Origin: Nocardiopsis alba DSM 43377
GTDB taxonomy: Bacteria > Actinomycetota > Actinomycetes > Streptosporangiales > Streptosporangiaceae
Direction: 5' to 3'
Length of the DNA stretch: 64,000 nucleotides
NCBI RefSeq assembly: GCF_000341225.1
Contig: NZ_ANAC01000010.1
Span: forward strand, 310,001 to 374,000
Positions within the stretch are counted from its first letter, which is position 1, and the number at the start of each line of letters is the position of its first letter. The notes below the pieces were generated by a model. The model was not told the DNA's origin and ran no database searches. It saw only the letters and a list, made by a program, of their open reading frames with translations. Positions 46,128 through 54,785 of the stretch are shown here, in pieces. Both the position numbers and the translations under genes were made by a program.

Positions 46128-46835
46128 TCACCTCGATGTTCCACCCCTCGGTGTCCCCGTCCCCCGAAGAACCGGCGGAGCGGCCAGCCCGTACCTGTAG
46201 GCGGCCACCACCAACTGCGCCCTGTCCCGCGAGCCGAGCTTGGTCATCGCGCGATTGACATGGGTCTTCACCGTCAGGGGCGAGAGGAACAACCGGTCGG
46301 CGATCTCGGCGTTGGACAGCCCCTCGGCCACCAGAACGGTCAACTCCCGCTCGCGCGCGGTCAGCTCCGCCACACCCGGATGCGCGGCGGAGACCACGGG
46401 CGTCGGCGACTCCAGGAAACGGCGGATCAGTCCCTTGGTGGCCTCCGGCGACAGGAGGGCGTCGCCCCTGACGACCGCTCGGATACCGGCCACCAACACG
46501 GACGGTTCCACCCCCTTGCCGAGGAAGCCGCTCGCTCCCGCGCGCAGCGCCTGGTAGACGTACTCGTCGATCTCGAAGGTCGTCAGGATCACCACCCTGA
46601 CGCCCGCCAGGGTCGAATCCTCGGTGATCTCCCGGGTGGCGGTCAGACCATCGGTCCCCGGCATGCGGATGTCCATCAGGATCACGTCGCATCCGGTCTC
46701 GCGTACCAGCGCGACGGCCTCCGCGCCCTCCGAGGCCTCGCCCACGACCTCGATGTCCGGGGCCGCGTCGATCAGGACACGGAACCCTCCGCGCACCAGG
46801 GCCTGATCGTCGGCGAGCACCACGCGGATCGTCAT
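46128..46835 (-). CDS. NarL/FixJ-family response regulator
   Basis: A 235-aa response regulator. The receiver domain has VVLADDQALVRGG, phosphorylatable Asp in LMDIRMPGTDG (about residue 53) and a conserved Lys in LGKGV. The C-terminal LuxR-type HTH contains LTARERELTVLVAEGLSNAEIADRLFLSPLTVKTHVNR. It overlaps the histidine-kinase stop by four bases. The target is unknown; the divergent DMT-type gene is one candidate. Confidence 0.94.
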   Translation of the reverse strand: MTIRVVLADDQALVRGGFRVLIDAAPDIEVVGEASEGAEAVALVRETGCDVILMDIRMPGTDGLTATREITEDSTLAGVRVVILTTFEIDEYVYQALRAGASGFLGKGVEPSVLVAGIRAVVRGDALLSPEATKGLIRRFLESPTPVVSAAHPGVAELTARERELTVLVAEGLSNAEIADRLFLSPLTVKTHVNRAMTKLGSRDRAQLVVAAYRYGLAAPPVLRGTGTPRGGTSR

Positions 46836-48091
46836 ACGCCCTCCTCGCCTCCCGGCACCGGTTCCCGTCGATCGTGGGCCTCACCCGCGGGTAGGAAGGC
46901 CCGTACCAGGAATCCGTCGTCCACGTTCCCCGTCCACAGGTTCCCCCCGACCGCGGCGACCCGCTCCCGCATACCGATGATCCCCGACCCGGACCCCTCG
47001 GTCGATCTCCTCCGCCGCTCGGTGGAAGGGGGCAGGGGGTTGCGCACGTCGATGGACAGGCCACCCTCCCCGTGCCGGAGCCGGACCCGGACACCGCCTC
47101 CGCCGTGCCGCCGCGCGTTGGTCAACGCCTCCTGGACGATCCGGTAGGCCACCAGGTCCGTCCCCGAGGGGAGCCCGGCCGGGGCGCCCTCCACCCGGTA
47201 ATCGACCGCTACCCCGGCCTCTTCGAACGCCTCGACGAGCTTCGACAACCGTTCCAAGCTCGGGGCGGGGGCGGTGGGCGGCCCCTCTCCCTCCTCCGCC
47301 CGCATCACGCTGAGCAGGGCGGACATCTCCGCGAGTACCGATCTTCCCCCCTCGCGCACGTGCGTCAGGGCCCGTTCGGCCTCGTCCGGGTCTTCACGCA
47401 GGAGATGGGCGGCCACCTCGGCCTGCACGTTGATGAGGGTGATGTTGTGCGCGACCACGTCGTGCAACTCCCTGGCGATGCGCAGCCTCTCCTCCATCAC
47501 CCTGCGCCGCGCCTCCTCCTCACGTCGCTCCTCGGCCCGGCGGGCCCGATCCCGGAGGTCGGTGAGACGTTCTCTGTGGACCCGCACCGAATAGCCGATG
47601 GAGACCGCCGCCCCCACCGAGAGGACCCACCACAGCGCGCTCGGGGCGAACAGGTACTCCCCTCGCGACAGGTCCGCGACGGTGAGGCACAGGGCGGAGA
47701 AGAGCCCGATCCGCACGGAGACACCTCGTTCCCTCCGCGAGGCCACGCTGTACAGCGCCACCCCCAGAGCGATCTGCAACGAGGTCTGGAAGACACCGAA
47801 GACCGCCACCAGGACGCATCCGACCAGCGATACGAACGCGACCCACACGGGGAGACGGTCACGGAAGGCCACGGGGGCGCAGGCGAGCGCGCCTCCGATC
47901 ACACTCACCGCGCCGACGGCGCCCTCCACCGGGTCCGTCGCCGCCAAGACCATGGTGAGGACGAACAGGGCGACGGCGAGCGCCGCGTCCAGCGGCCGGG
48001 GCAGTGCCTTCGAAGGGATCCCCACTCCCGCCGCACCTCCACCCGCTTCGTCCGTCCGACCCAGGATCGTACAATCCGTGGCCGCGCGCAT
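46832..48091 (-). CDS. HisKA_3-type sensor histidine kinase
   Basis: A 419-aa membrane kinase. Several transmembrane helices (about residues 35-150) precede a coiled-coil region. The dimerisation/phosphoacceptor helix is RIARELHDVVAHNITLI, with the phosphorylated His in ELHD. The HATPase domain has EALTNARRHG (N-box) and GSGIIGMRERVA (G-box). No extracellular sensor domain is present, so it may sense the membrane. It is coupled to the response regulator. Confidence 0.92.
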   Translation of the reverse strand: MRAATDCTILGRTDEAGGGAAGVGIPSKALPRPLDAALAVALFVLTMVLAATDPVEGAVGAVSVIGGALACAPVAFRDRLPVWVAFVSLVGCVLVAVFGVFQTSLQIALGVALYSVASRRERGVSVRIGLFSALCLTVADLSRGEYLFAPSALWWVLSVGAAVSIGYSVRVHRERLTDLRDRARRAEERREEEARRRVMEERLRIARELHDVVAHNITLINVQAEVAAHLLREDPDEAERALTHVREGGRSVLAEMSALLSVMRAEEGEGPPTAPAPSLERLSKLVEAFEEAGVAVDYRVEGAPAGLPSGTDLVAYRIVQEALTNARRHGGGGVRVRLRHGEGGLSIDVRNPLPPSTERRRRSTEGSGSGIIGMRERVAAVGGNLWTGNVDDGFLVRAFLPAGEAHDRREPVPGGEEGV

Positions 48092-48166
48092 ACGACGATC
48101 GCAGTATGTGCGAAGCCCGCGCCCGGAGGACGACAGGATCCGGGCTCCCCCGGCAGAGTCGTGGAC

Positions 48167-49078
48167 ATGGCGCATCCATGGTTCGGAATCGGCTTGGGCG
48201 TTCTGTCGTGCGTCGCCTACACGGCGGCGGCGGTGACGCAGTGGCGACTCGACACGATCCTGTCGACGCCCCTCACCACGAGGCGGGCCGTGTTCGATCT
48301 GTTGCGGCATCCCCTGTGGTGGATCGCCACCCTGCTCAACGTCGCCCGGTCGGTGTTCCAGGTCGGCGCTCTGGCTCTGGCCCCCCTGAGCGTGGTGCAG
48401 CCTCTGGGGGTGCTGGTCCTGGTCTTCTCCGTCCCCTGGGCGGCGCGTCTGGACCGCCGATCGGTGACCGCCCGGGAGTGGAAGGGCGTCCTCCTCACCG
48501 TCCTGGCCTTGACGGTCCTGCTGGCGATCGCCACCACCGGAGGCGCGGGACGCACCTTGGACCCCGGAGAGGCCCTCGGTCTCACCCTGGGTTCCCTCGC
48601 GCTGCTGGGCGCGGGCGCGTGGATCGCCGGACTCACCTCCCCCGCCCGACGCGGTCCGCTGTCGGGCGTCCTCGCCGGAGCGGCCTTCGGGATCTCCTCG
48701 GCGCTGGCCAAGACGGCCGTGGACACCACCTCCGGCGGCGGTTCGGCGGTCGAGGCCCTTCCCTACGTCCTGGGTACCGCGCTCGTCGCCCTCCTCGGCC
48801 TGTTCCTGTCCCAGGCGGCCTACCGGGGTCTGGAACCGGGCGCGCCCTTGGGCGCCACGGTGTTCGCGAACCCGGTCACGGCCACCGTGATCGCGATCGT
48901 CCTCCTGGGAGAGACCTACGGCGGCGGGCCGGTCGGCGCGGGCGTCGCGCTCCTCTGCGTGCTCCTGTGCGGCTACGGGCTCACCCTCCTGACGAGTGTC
49001 CGCGAGACCGGTTCCGGATCGACGTCCATGGATCGTCCCCCTCTTCCATCGGCCCCCGCGAAGGAGGCGCACCGGTGA
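48167..49078 (+). CDS. DMT/EamA-like multi-pass membrane protein
   Basis: A 303-aa membrane protein with about nine or ten transmembrane helices in the EamA/DMT arrangement (ALAPLSVVQPLGVLVLVFSVP and, in the second half, GATVFANPVTATVIAIVLLGE). The cytoplasmic tail is charged. It is divergent from the histidine kinase 75 bp away. Its stop overlaps the GTG start of the transposase-like gene (GTGA). Substrate unknown. Confidence 0.85.
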   Translation: MAHPWFGIGLGVLSCVAYTAAAVTQWRLDTILSTPLTTRRAVFDLLRHPLWWIATLLNVARSVFQVGALALAPLSVVQPLGVLVLVFSVPWAARLDRRSVTAREWKGVLLTVLALTVLLAIATTGGAGRTLDPGEALGLTLGSLALLGAGAWIAGLTSPARRGPLSGVLAGAAFGISSALAKTAVDTTSGGGSAVEALPYVLGTALVALLGLFLSQAAYRGLEPGAPLGATVFANPVTATVIAIVLLGETYGGGPVGAGVALLCVLLCGYGLTLLTSVRETGSGSTSMDRPPLPSAPAKEAHR

Positions 49079-50088
49079 CCGGATCGGAGCGGGAGGTGCT
49101 GGCCGCCAAGTTCAGCAGGATCCTCCCCCTTCTCAACGAACGCGAACGGCGTGTGCTCTTGGGCGCCGAGGCCTGGGCCCTGGGGCACGGAGGTATCCGG
49201 ACCGTGGCGCGTACGGCGGGGGGGTCCGAGGCGACCGTCTCCCAGGGCGTCCGGGAACTGGGGCTCCGGACCGGGGTGGACCCGGGACGGGCGCGACGCG
49301 CGGGCGCCGGCCGCAGACGACGCACCGAGGAGGATCCCGGCATCCTTCCGGCGCTCTCGGCGCTCCTGGAGCCGGAAGGGGAGGGTCCGTCCCCCTCCCC
49401 GCTCCGGTGGTCCGTCAAGTCCACCCGTGAACTCACCGCCGAACTCGGGGAACAGGGACACGTCCTCTCCGCGGACACCGTCGCGAAACTGCTGAGGGAA
49501 CAGGGCTTCCTCCTCCAGGGCCCCCGGTCCGCCTATGGCGGAAAACGCAGGGAGGGGCGCCACGAGCGGTTCCGCGCCGTCAACGACCTCGTGCTCGCGT
49601 TCGAGACCTCCGGAGACCCCGTCGTCCACCTCCGTGCCAGGCGGCGGATCCTAGAACCGTCCGAGGGGACCGGGCCTCAGGACTCGAACGACCGGTGCGA
49701 ACCCTCCTCCGACGAGCACTCCGTCTCCTCGGCCCTGGCGACGCTGTGCATGTGGTGGACCTCCCATCGAAGCCGCCGGCCGAGGGGTGAACGCCTCCTC
49801 ATCGTCGTCGATTCGGGGGAGCCCCACGACGGTGCGAACGGGATATGGGAGGAGCGGATCCGGCGCTTGGGGAGGCGGTTCGGCGTCCGGGTGTCGTCCA
49901 CCCATCTGCCTCTGGGGATCTTCCGTTGGCGGGAGAGCGGTGAGGGCCTGAGGACCAGGTTCCTCCAATACTGGCCCGATGGTCGGAGCGTGGCCTATGA
50001 GACGGGGATCCGCCTGGTCTCACCTTCCCGTGTGCGCGATCCCCGTTCGATGGACATCGCGCACACGGTTTCGAGTGACGATGAATAA
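49075..50088 (+). CDS. ISAzo13-type transposase homologue, degenerate
   Basis: A 337-aa protein. Residues 8-170 closely follow the ISAzo13-family N-terminus (LPLLNERERRVLLGAEAWALGHGG, SEATVSQGVREL, RWSVKSTRELTAELGEQG, LSADTVAKLLREQGF). In the catalytic region the first DDE Asp (normally in a VDTKK motif) reads LRARR at 186-190, and an insert of tens of residues that normally follows is missing. VVDSGEPHDG at 245 keeps the second Asp. The Glu is uncertain in WRESGE. No terminal inverted repeats were seen. The GTG is coupled to the DMT-type gene and has GGAGG upstream, so it seems to be a maintained or decaying domesticated protein, not an active IS. Confidence 0.82.
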   Translation: MTGSEREVLAAKFSRILPLLNERERRVLLGAEAWALGHGGIRTVARTAGGSEATVSQGVRELGLRTGVDPGRARRAGAGRRRRTEEDPGILPALSALLEPEGEGPSPSPLRWSVKSTRELTAELGEQGHVLSADTVAKLLREQGFLLQGPRSAYGGKRREGRHERFRAVNDLVLAFETSGDPVVHLRARRRILEPSEGTGPQDSNDRCEPSSDEHSVSSALATLCMWWTSHRSRRPRGERLLIVVDSGEPHDGANGIWEERIRRLGRRFGVRVSSTHLPLGIFRWRESGEGLRTRFLQYWPDGRSVAYETGIRLVSPSRVRDPRSMDIAHTVSSDDE

Positions 50089-50466
50089 CTCTGGGATCTT
50101 CACCCATAAGCTCCTTCATGGTCCAGCCATTCTGGAAGCGATGTCGCACTTGAGAACGGCCGAATAGAGCCAGAATGATTATTCGACGGTCCCCCTTGTC
50201 CAGATCCGGCCAAAGCACCACCTCCACCGACATCGATCTCACTGAAAGATCAGACCAGAACCGCATCCACCTGCGATGATTCCCATGGATCCCCATGAAC
50301 GCACCACATCAGAGAATCGTACTTTAATCTGCGAAATCAACTCAAAAAGCATTTGTCGCACCGACCGACGCACTCTTGACCCTCGAACCGGGGCGCGGTT
50401 AACGTCTCTTTCATCGCCGGGGATATCTCCGCCCCGTCGAGACCCTCCGAGAAACCGGGAGCGACA
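50089..50466. promoter_or_regulatory. AT-rich leader and probable promoter of the lasso operon
   Basis: This gap is clearly less GC-rich than its surroundings. The best promoter candidate is TTGACC at 50376-50381, a 17-bp spacer and TTAACG at 50399-50404, about 63 bp before the precursor start. GGGAG precedes the ATG. On the minus strand a frame at about 50000-50250 encodes a peptide of unknown type, with little support. Confidence 0.55.
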
Positions 50467-50607
50467 ATGGACGAAGAAAAGATCGGCAACGAAATCTCCG
50501 CCTACGAGACTCCGACCGTCACCGAGATGGGCGCGTTCTCCGAGGTCACCCTCGGCCGCCCCAACTGGGGATTCGAGAACGACTGGTCCTGCGTCCGGGT
50601 CTGCTGA
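50467..50607 (+). CDS. lasso peptide precursor, core identical to LP2006 as recalled
   Basis: A 46-aa precursor. The leader (1-29) has the lasso recognition motif Y13-ET-P16 followed by a hydrophobic TVTEMGAF, and the essential Thr at -2 (T28). The core (30-46) is GRPNWGFENDWSCVRVC. Gly1 and Glu8 can form the macrolactam ring, and Cys13 and Cys17 can form a disulfide. From memory this is the sequence of LP2006, the class IV lasso peptide from Nocardiopsis alba whose ring is threaded and closed by the tail disulfide. All the maturation genes follow. It was too short for routine gene callers. Antimicrobial activity is known for LP2006 against Gram-positive bacteria. Confidence 0.95.
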   Translation: MDEEKIGNEISAYETPTVTEMGAFSEVTLGRPNWGFENDWSCVRVC

Positions 50608-50744
50608 CCCGATCTCGGAACCGGCCACCGCCCGGAACGACCGAACGGGCACTCGGGGTCGCGCCGGCGCCGCTCGGGCGTCGGCGCGCTCATGGCCTGA
50701 GGACGAGGAATACAGGGCGAACTCGAAAGGCCTCTCGGAGAAAA

Positions 50745-52589
50745 ATGAAGTTCATCGTTCTTCCCTCCACGGGCGACGTGGCCGGAGTGTCGATCGAGCG
50801 TCTGGCGCGGACACACCTCCAAGTCGTTCATCGCGCGTCCGGGAGGCCGTGGATCATCGGTGACTGGGACGAGGGCGACGTCTACAAGGCGAGGATCGGG
50901 AACAGGAGGGTCGTCCTCTTGGGACGGTTCCTCATGGACGAGCCCGCCCTTCTGCGCGTCCTCGACTCGGCCGAGAGCCTCTCCGACCTCTCCCGGGTCA
51001 CGGAGGAGATCCCGGGAAGCTACCACCTCGTGGCCGAGCTGGACGAGGGCGTCCGGATCCAGGGGACACTCTCCTCCGGCCGCCAGATCTTCTACTCGAA
51101 CCGGGGCTCCCCCGTCCTGGCCGCCAGCGACCCCGCCCTGCTGCTCCCGTTCGTCGGACGCGAGTGGGACCGCTCGATCCTGGCCTCACGACTCATCGCG
51201 CCCTGGCCGCCCTGGCCGGTGAGCGAGATCCCGGTCTGGAAGGGGGTCTCCGCCCTCGCCCCGGGCCACTTCCTCCAGGTCGACTCGCGGACCGGTACCG
51301 CGCGCCAGGTCCGCTGGTGGTCGCCCGAGGAACCCCACCTGACGTTGGAGCGGGGGGCCGAGCTCCTGGCGTCCGCCGTTCACGACGCCGTGCGCAGCCG
51401 CGGCCGAGGACGGACCACGGTGAGCGCCGACCTCTCCGGAGGTCTGGACTCCACCGGTCTCTGTTTCGTCGCAGCCGCCACGGGCGTACCCCTCGTCACC
51501 ACGAGGTGGCAGGCGACGGACGTGGCCGACGAGGACGAGGCATGGGCTCGCAAGGCGGAGCGGCGACTCCCCGAGGCCCGGCACCTGACCTTCGACCGAC
51601 GCTCCGCCCCCGGCTGGTTCACGGAGCTGCTCCCCCGGCGCCCCGGCGTACACGACCACGAGGGCCCCTTTCCCTGGATCCGCACCCGCGGCCGGCTCGC
51701 CCACGCGGCCGAGGCCGTGGCGGATGAGGGGTCCCGGACCCACCTGACCGGCCATGGCGCGGACGAGCTCTTCTTCGCCACACCGCTCAACCTCCACTCC
51801 CTGGCCCGAACACATCCGGCCAAGGTGCCGGCCCACGTTCTCGGCTACCAGGCCCTGTACCGCTGGAGGACCGCTCCGACGCTCAGAGGGCTGGCCGATT
51901 CGAGCACGTTCTCCGCCTGGTTGGGGAAGGTCACGGGCTCCCTGCGCACCCCGCTGCGGGAGTTCTCGACCGCACCCGACTTCGGATGGGGCCTCTCGGG
52001 CCGGATGGCCCGGTGGGTCGCCCCGGAGGCCGTCGAGGCCGCCTCCGAGGCGTTGAGGCGCGACGACGTCCTCTCCCGGGGCCCTCTCTCCCGTTACCGG
52101 GCGCAGCACGCCTCCTGGCAGGACGCGCGTCTGTGCGGAGACACGCTCCGGAAGGTGAACCACATCACCCGCGCGCACGGGGTCTCCTGGGAGGCCCCCT
52201 ATCTGGACGATCGGGTCATGAGGATCGCTCTGAGCGTCCGCTTCGACCAATGGTCCATGCCGGACCGCTACAAACCCCTCCTCGTCGAGGCACTGCGCGG
52301 CACGGCACCGCCGGAGATCCTCGAACGCTCCACGAAGTCCGAGTACAGCGCGGAGGCCTACACCGGACTCCGGAGGAGTCGCGAGGCCGTCGCCGAACTC
52401 TGCGACGGAATGAGACTCGAAGAACACGGCCTCGTCGACGCCGAGGCCTTCGGCGGGACGGTCTTCAACCCCCCGTCCTCCTCCTTCGGGATCATCCCCG
52501 TCATCAACACACTGGCCTGCGAGTCCTGGCTCCGGAGCATCGAGGACGGAAGCAGGGAGAAGGACCTCGTATCGATCCTGGAAGGCTGA
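50745..52589 (+). CDS. lasso cyclase (asparagine synthetase-like)
   Basis: A 614-aa asparagine-synthetase homologue. The N-terminal ~200 residues are a degenerate glutaminase domain with no nucleophilic Cys at position 2. The ATP-pyrophosphatase P-loop is SADLSGGLDST (227-237), and the acceptor region contains LTGHGADELFF. It adenylates the Glu8 side chain of the core and lets Gly1 attack it to form the ring. It follows the precursor by 137 bp, with a start at ATG 50745. Its stop is two bases before the RRE gene. Confidence 0.95.
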   Translation: MKFIVLPSTGDVAGVSIERLARTHLQVVHRASGRPWIIGDWDEGDVYKARIGNRRVVLLGRFLMDEPALLRVLDSAESLSDLSRVTEEIPGSYHLVAELDEGVRIQGTLSSGRQIFYSNRGSPVLAASDPALLLPFVGREWDRSILASRLIAPWPPWPVSEIPVWKGVSALAPGHFLQVDSRTGTARQVRWWSPEEPHLTLERGAELLASAVHDAVRSRGRGRTTVSADLSGGLDSTGLCFVAAATGVPLVTTRWQATDVADEDEAWARKAERRLPEARHLTFDRRSAPGWFTELLPRRPGVHDHEGPFPWIRTRGRLAHAAEAVADEGSRTHLTGHGADELFFATPLNLHSLARTHPAKVPAHVLGYQALYRWRTAPTLRGLADSSTFSAWLGKVTGSLRTPLREFSTAPDFGWGLSGRMARWVAPEAVEAASEALRRDDVLSRGPLSRYRAQHASWQDARLCGDTLRKVNHITRAHGVSWEAPYLDDRVMRIALSVRFDQWSMPDRYKPLLVEALRGTAPPEILERSTKSEYSAEAYTGLRRSREAVAELCDGMRLEEHGLVDAEAFGGTVFNPPSSSFGIIPVINTLACESWLRSIEDGSREKDLVSILEG

Positions 52590-52591
52590 GG

Positions 52592-52849
52592 ATGGAATTC
52601 ATCGACGACACGTCCATCATCTCCACCGAGACCGAGGACGGGATCGTTCTTCTGGACCAGAGGAAGGGCGTGTACTGGCACCTGAACGGTACCGCCGCGG
52701 AGATCCTGCGCTCCCTGAGAGAGGACGGGGATCGGGACGTCGCCGTCGCCGAGATCCGGGACAGGTACGGGATAGACGAATCCCGGGCCAGGAACGACGT
52801 CGAGGACCTGATCCGGTCGCTCGAATCCGTGGGGGTGCTGCGGCGATGA
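52592..52849 (+). CDS. lasso RiPP recognition element (PqqD-like, B1)
   Basis: An 85-aa PqqD-like protein with the order of strands and helices of a RiPP recognition element (EDGIVLLDQRKGVYWHLNGTAAEILRSLRE). It binds the YxxP leader motif and presents the precursor to the protease. ATG at 52592 lies two bases after the cyclase stop. Its stop overlaps the B2 start (ATGA). Confidence 0.93.
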   Translation: MEFIDDTSIISTETEDGIVLLDQRKGVYWHLNGTAAEILRSLREDGDRDVAVAEIRDRYGIDESRARNDVEDLIRSLESVGVLRR

Positions 52850-53280
52850 CGGTACCCGTGGCCCTCGAACGGAGCACGCGACCGCCCCTGAGGTATCGCC
52901 TCCTCGCGAGGTGTGTCGTCCTCCCGGCACGTCTGATGACACGGATGAGCCCCGGCCGTATCCGGAGCGTCCTCGCCTTCCTGGCGGGCTCCGCCGGTCC
53001 CGCCGGCTTCGCGGAGGCCCTGGCCGCGCGCAACGCGGTGGTCCACGTCAGCCGCAGGTGCGCGGGCCCCGGTTGCCTACAGCGCTCCATCGCGACCTTC
53101 CTCCTCTGCCGGATCAGGGGGACCGTGCCGGAATGGTGCACGGGTGTCCGTGTGTCCCCGTTCCGGGCGCACGCCTGGGTGGAGGTCGACGGCTCCCCCG
53201 TGGGAGAGCTCGGGGAAGTACGGCACTTCCACAAGGTCATGACGGTGAGGCCGGTGATCGTGGTCCGTGATGATGACTGA
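52846..53280 (+). CDS. lasso leader peptidase (transglutaminase-like, B2)
   Basis: A 144-aa Cys protease of the lasso B2 family that removes the leader after the Thr at -2. The triad is visible as Cys77 in GPGCLQRS, His109 in FRAHAWVEVDG and Asp115. B1 and B2 are separate proteins, as is normal in Gram-positive lasso clusters. Its 3' end overlaps the start of the MauE-type gene. Confidence 0.93.
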   Translation: MTVPVALERSTRPPLRYRLLARCVVLPARLMTRMSPGRIRSVLAFLAGSAGPAGFAEALAARNAVVHVSRRCAGPGCLQRSIATFLLCRIRGTVPEWCTGVRVSPFRAHAWVEVDGSPVGELGEVRHFHKVMTVRPVIVVRDDD

Positions 53281-53863
53281 GATCGTCGCGCTCGCGGCGC
53301 AGTACGCGCTGTTCCTGATCTTCCTGGCCGCCTGGGTCGGGAAGATCAAGGGCCCTGGGCGTTTCAGCGGCTTCGCGACGGTGATCTCCCGGTTGACCGG
53401 GTGGTCCCCTCCTACGGCGCGGGCCGTGGGCGTCACCGTGGTCGCCGGTGAGGTCCTCGCCTGCCTTCTCCTGATCTCGCCCCTCACCGCCGCGGCGGGG
53501 GCCGTCGTGGCCCTGACCCTGCTCACCGCCTTCACCGGGGTGGCGGTCAAGGCCCTGTGGAGCGGTATCCGCTCCGAGTGCGCCTGCTTCGGCGGATCGG
53601 ATTCGGCCATCGGTTACGCCATGATCGTGAGGAACCTGCTCCTGATCGCCCTCGCCCTGCCACCGCTCGTCGTACGGGCGGACCTCGCGGACCTCTCGGC
53701 CACCGGCGTGGTCGCGGTGGCGCTCGGAGCCCTCGCGATCGCCCTCCTCCTCATCGGGTTCTACGATCCGCTCGCCCGCCGCGCCACGGCGGCGATCATC
53801 GCGACCCGTCGGGCGACGCGACCCCGGGCCGGGACGGCGGGGGGTGGCGACGATGTCGGGTGA
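53270..53863 (+). CDS. MauE/DoxX-like membrane protein of the lasso operon
   Basis: A ~197-aa membrane protein with about four to five helices (YALFLIFLAAWVGKI; AVGVTVVAGEVLACLLLISPLTAAAG; VRNLLLIALALPPLVV). The paired-Cys motif SECACFGG around residue 105 is typical of the MauE family, whose known member helps form disulfides during methylamine dehydrogenase maturation. In this operon it may assist the Cys13-Cys17 bond. It starts at one of three clustered GTG/ATG codons (53267-53275) inside the end of the B2 gene. Confidence 0.85.
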   Translation: MMTEIVALAAQYALFLIFLAAWVGKIKGPGRFSGFATVISRLTGWSPPTARAVGVTVVAGEVLACLLLISPLTAAAGAVVALTLLTAFTGVAVKALWSGIRSECACFGGSDSAIGYAMIVRNLLLIALALPPLVVRADLADLSATGVVAVALGALAIALLLIGFYDPLARRATAAIIATRRATRPRAGTAGGGDDVG

Positions 53864-54785
53864 CTCCATCGAGGTCTCGAAGGTCGGGAAGGTGTTCGGA
53901 AGCGTCCGGGCCCTGAACGACGTCTCCCTGTCCGTCTCCCCCGGAGGGGTGCTCGGTCTGCTGGGACACAACGGGGCCGGCAAGAGCACACTCATCAACA
54001 TCCTCTCCGGGGTCCTCGAACCGACCACGGGAACGGCGACGGTCGCGGGGTTCGACGTGGTCTCGCAGGCGAGCCGGGTCCGACGTCGTATCGGTGTGGC
54101 CGGACAGTACGTGGCCCTGGACGAACAGATCTCCGGGCGGGACAACCTCGTCCTGATCGCACGGCTGTTGGGGGCGTCCCGTAAAGAGGCACGAGAGCGG
54201 ACGCACGAGCTTCTGGAGCGGTTCGGCATGACCGAATCCGCCGATCGCGCGGTGCGCACCTACTCCGGCGGCATGCGAAGAAGGATCGATCTCGCCGCGA
54301 GCATCGTCGGCGGCCCCGAGGTCCTGTTCCTGGACGAGCCCACGGCGGGGCTGGACCCCGAGAGCCGCGCGGAGCTGTGGGCGATCGTCCACCGACTGAC
54401 GGAGGAGGGCGTCACCGTCCTCTTGACCACGCAGTACCTGGAGGAGGCCGACCGTCTCTCCGACCAGGTGGTCCTCCTCTCCCGGGGACACGTCGTCGCC
54501 TCCGGCTCGCCCTCGGAGCTGAAGAGGGGCGTGGGCCGGAGGAAGGCGTCCCTGGGGTTCAACGAGAGAGAGCGTTTCTCGGCCGCCCGGGACGAGGTCC
54601 GGAGGATGGGACTGGTCGCCGACATCGGTGAGGCGAACTTCGACATCGACATCACGATCGCCTCGCCTCGCGACCTGGGGGCCGTGATCCACGCCCTGGA
54701 GGAGAGGAATCTGGGGATCGACCGTCTCCGGCTCTTCGAACCCAGCCTCGAAGACGTCTACCTCGCCCATGTCTCCACGCGATGA
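53853..54785 (+). CDS. ABC exporter ATPase (DrrA-like) of the lasso operon
   Basis: A 310-aa ATPase with Walker A GHNGAGKS, Q-loop region, signature YSGGMRRR, Walker B VLFLDEPTAGLD and a C-terminal extension with a DUF4162-like domain. It is of the antibiotic-resistance DrrA type. ATG at 53853 overlaps the end of the MauE gene, and its stop overlaps the permease start (ATGA). It should drive export of, and immunity to, the lasso peptide. Confidence 0.92.
   Translation: MSGDSIEVSKVGKVFGSVRALNDVSLSVSPGGVLGLLGHNGAGKSTLINILSGVLEPTTGTATVAGFDVVSQASRVRRRIGVAGQYVALDEQISGRDNLVLIARLLGASRKEARERTHELLERFGMTESADRAVRTYSGGMRRRIDLAASIVGGPEVLFLDEPTAGLDPESRAELWAIVHRLTEEGVTVLLTTQYLEEADRLSDQVVLLSRGHVVASGSPSELKRGVGRRKASLGFNERERFSAARDEVRRMGLVADIGEANFDIDITIASPRDLGAVIHALEERNLGIDRLRLFEPSLEDVYLAHVSTR

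Noticed and set aside
47072..48166. Very long plus-strand reading frame before the DMT-type gene
   Set aside because: It is antisense to the histidine-kinase gene; its sequence is low-complexity and the real start with a transmembrane helix is at 48167.
49075..50088. Active insertion sequence
   Set aside because: No terminal inverted repeats or target duplication were seen, and key DDE residues are lost.
49799..50296. Minus-strand frame in and beyond the transposase-like gene
   Set aside because: It overlaps the better-supported ISAzo13-like gene, and no homology could be recognised in the part beyond it.
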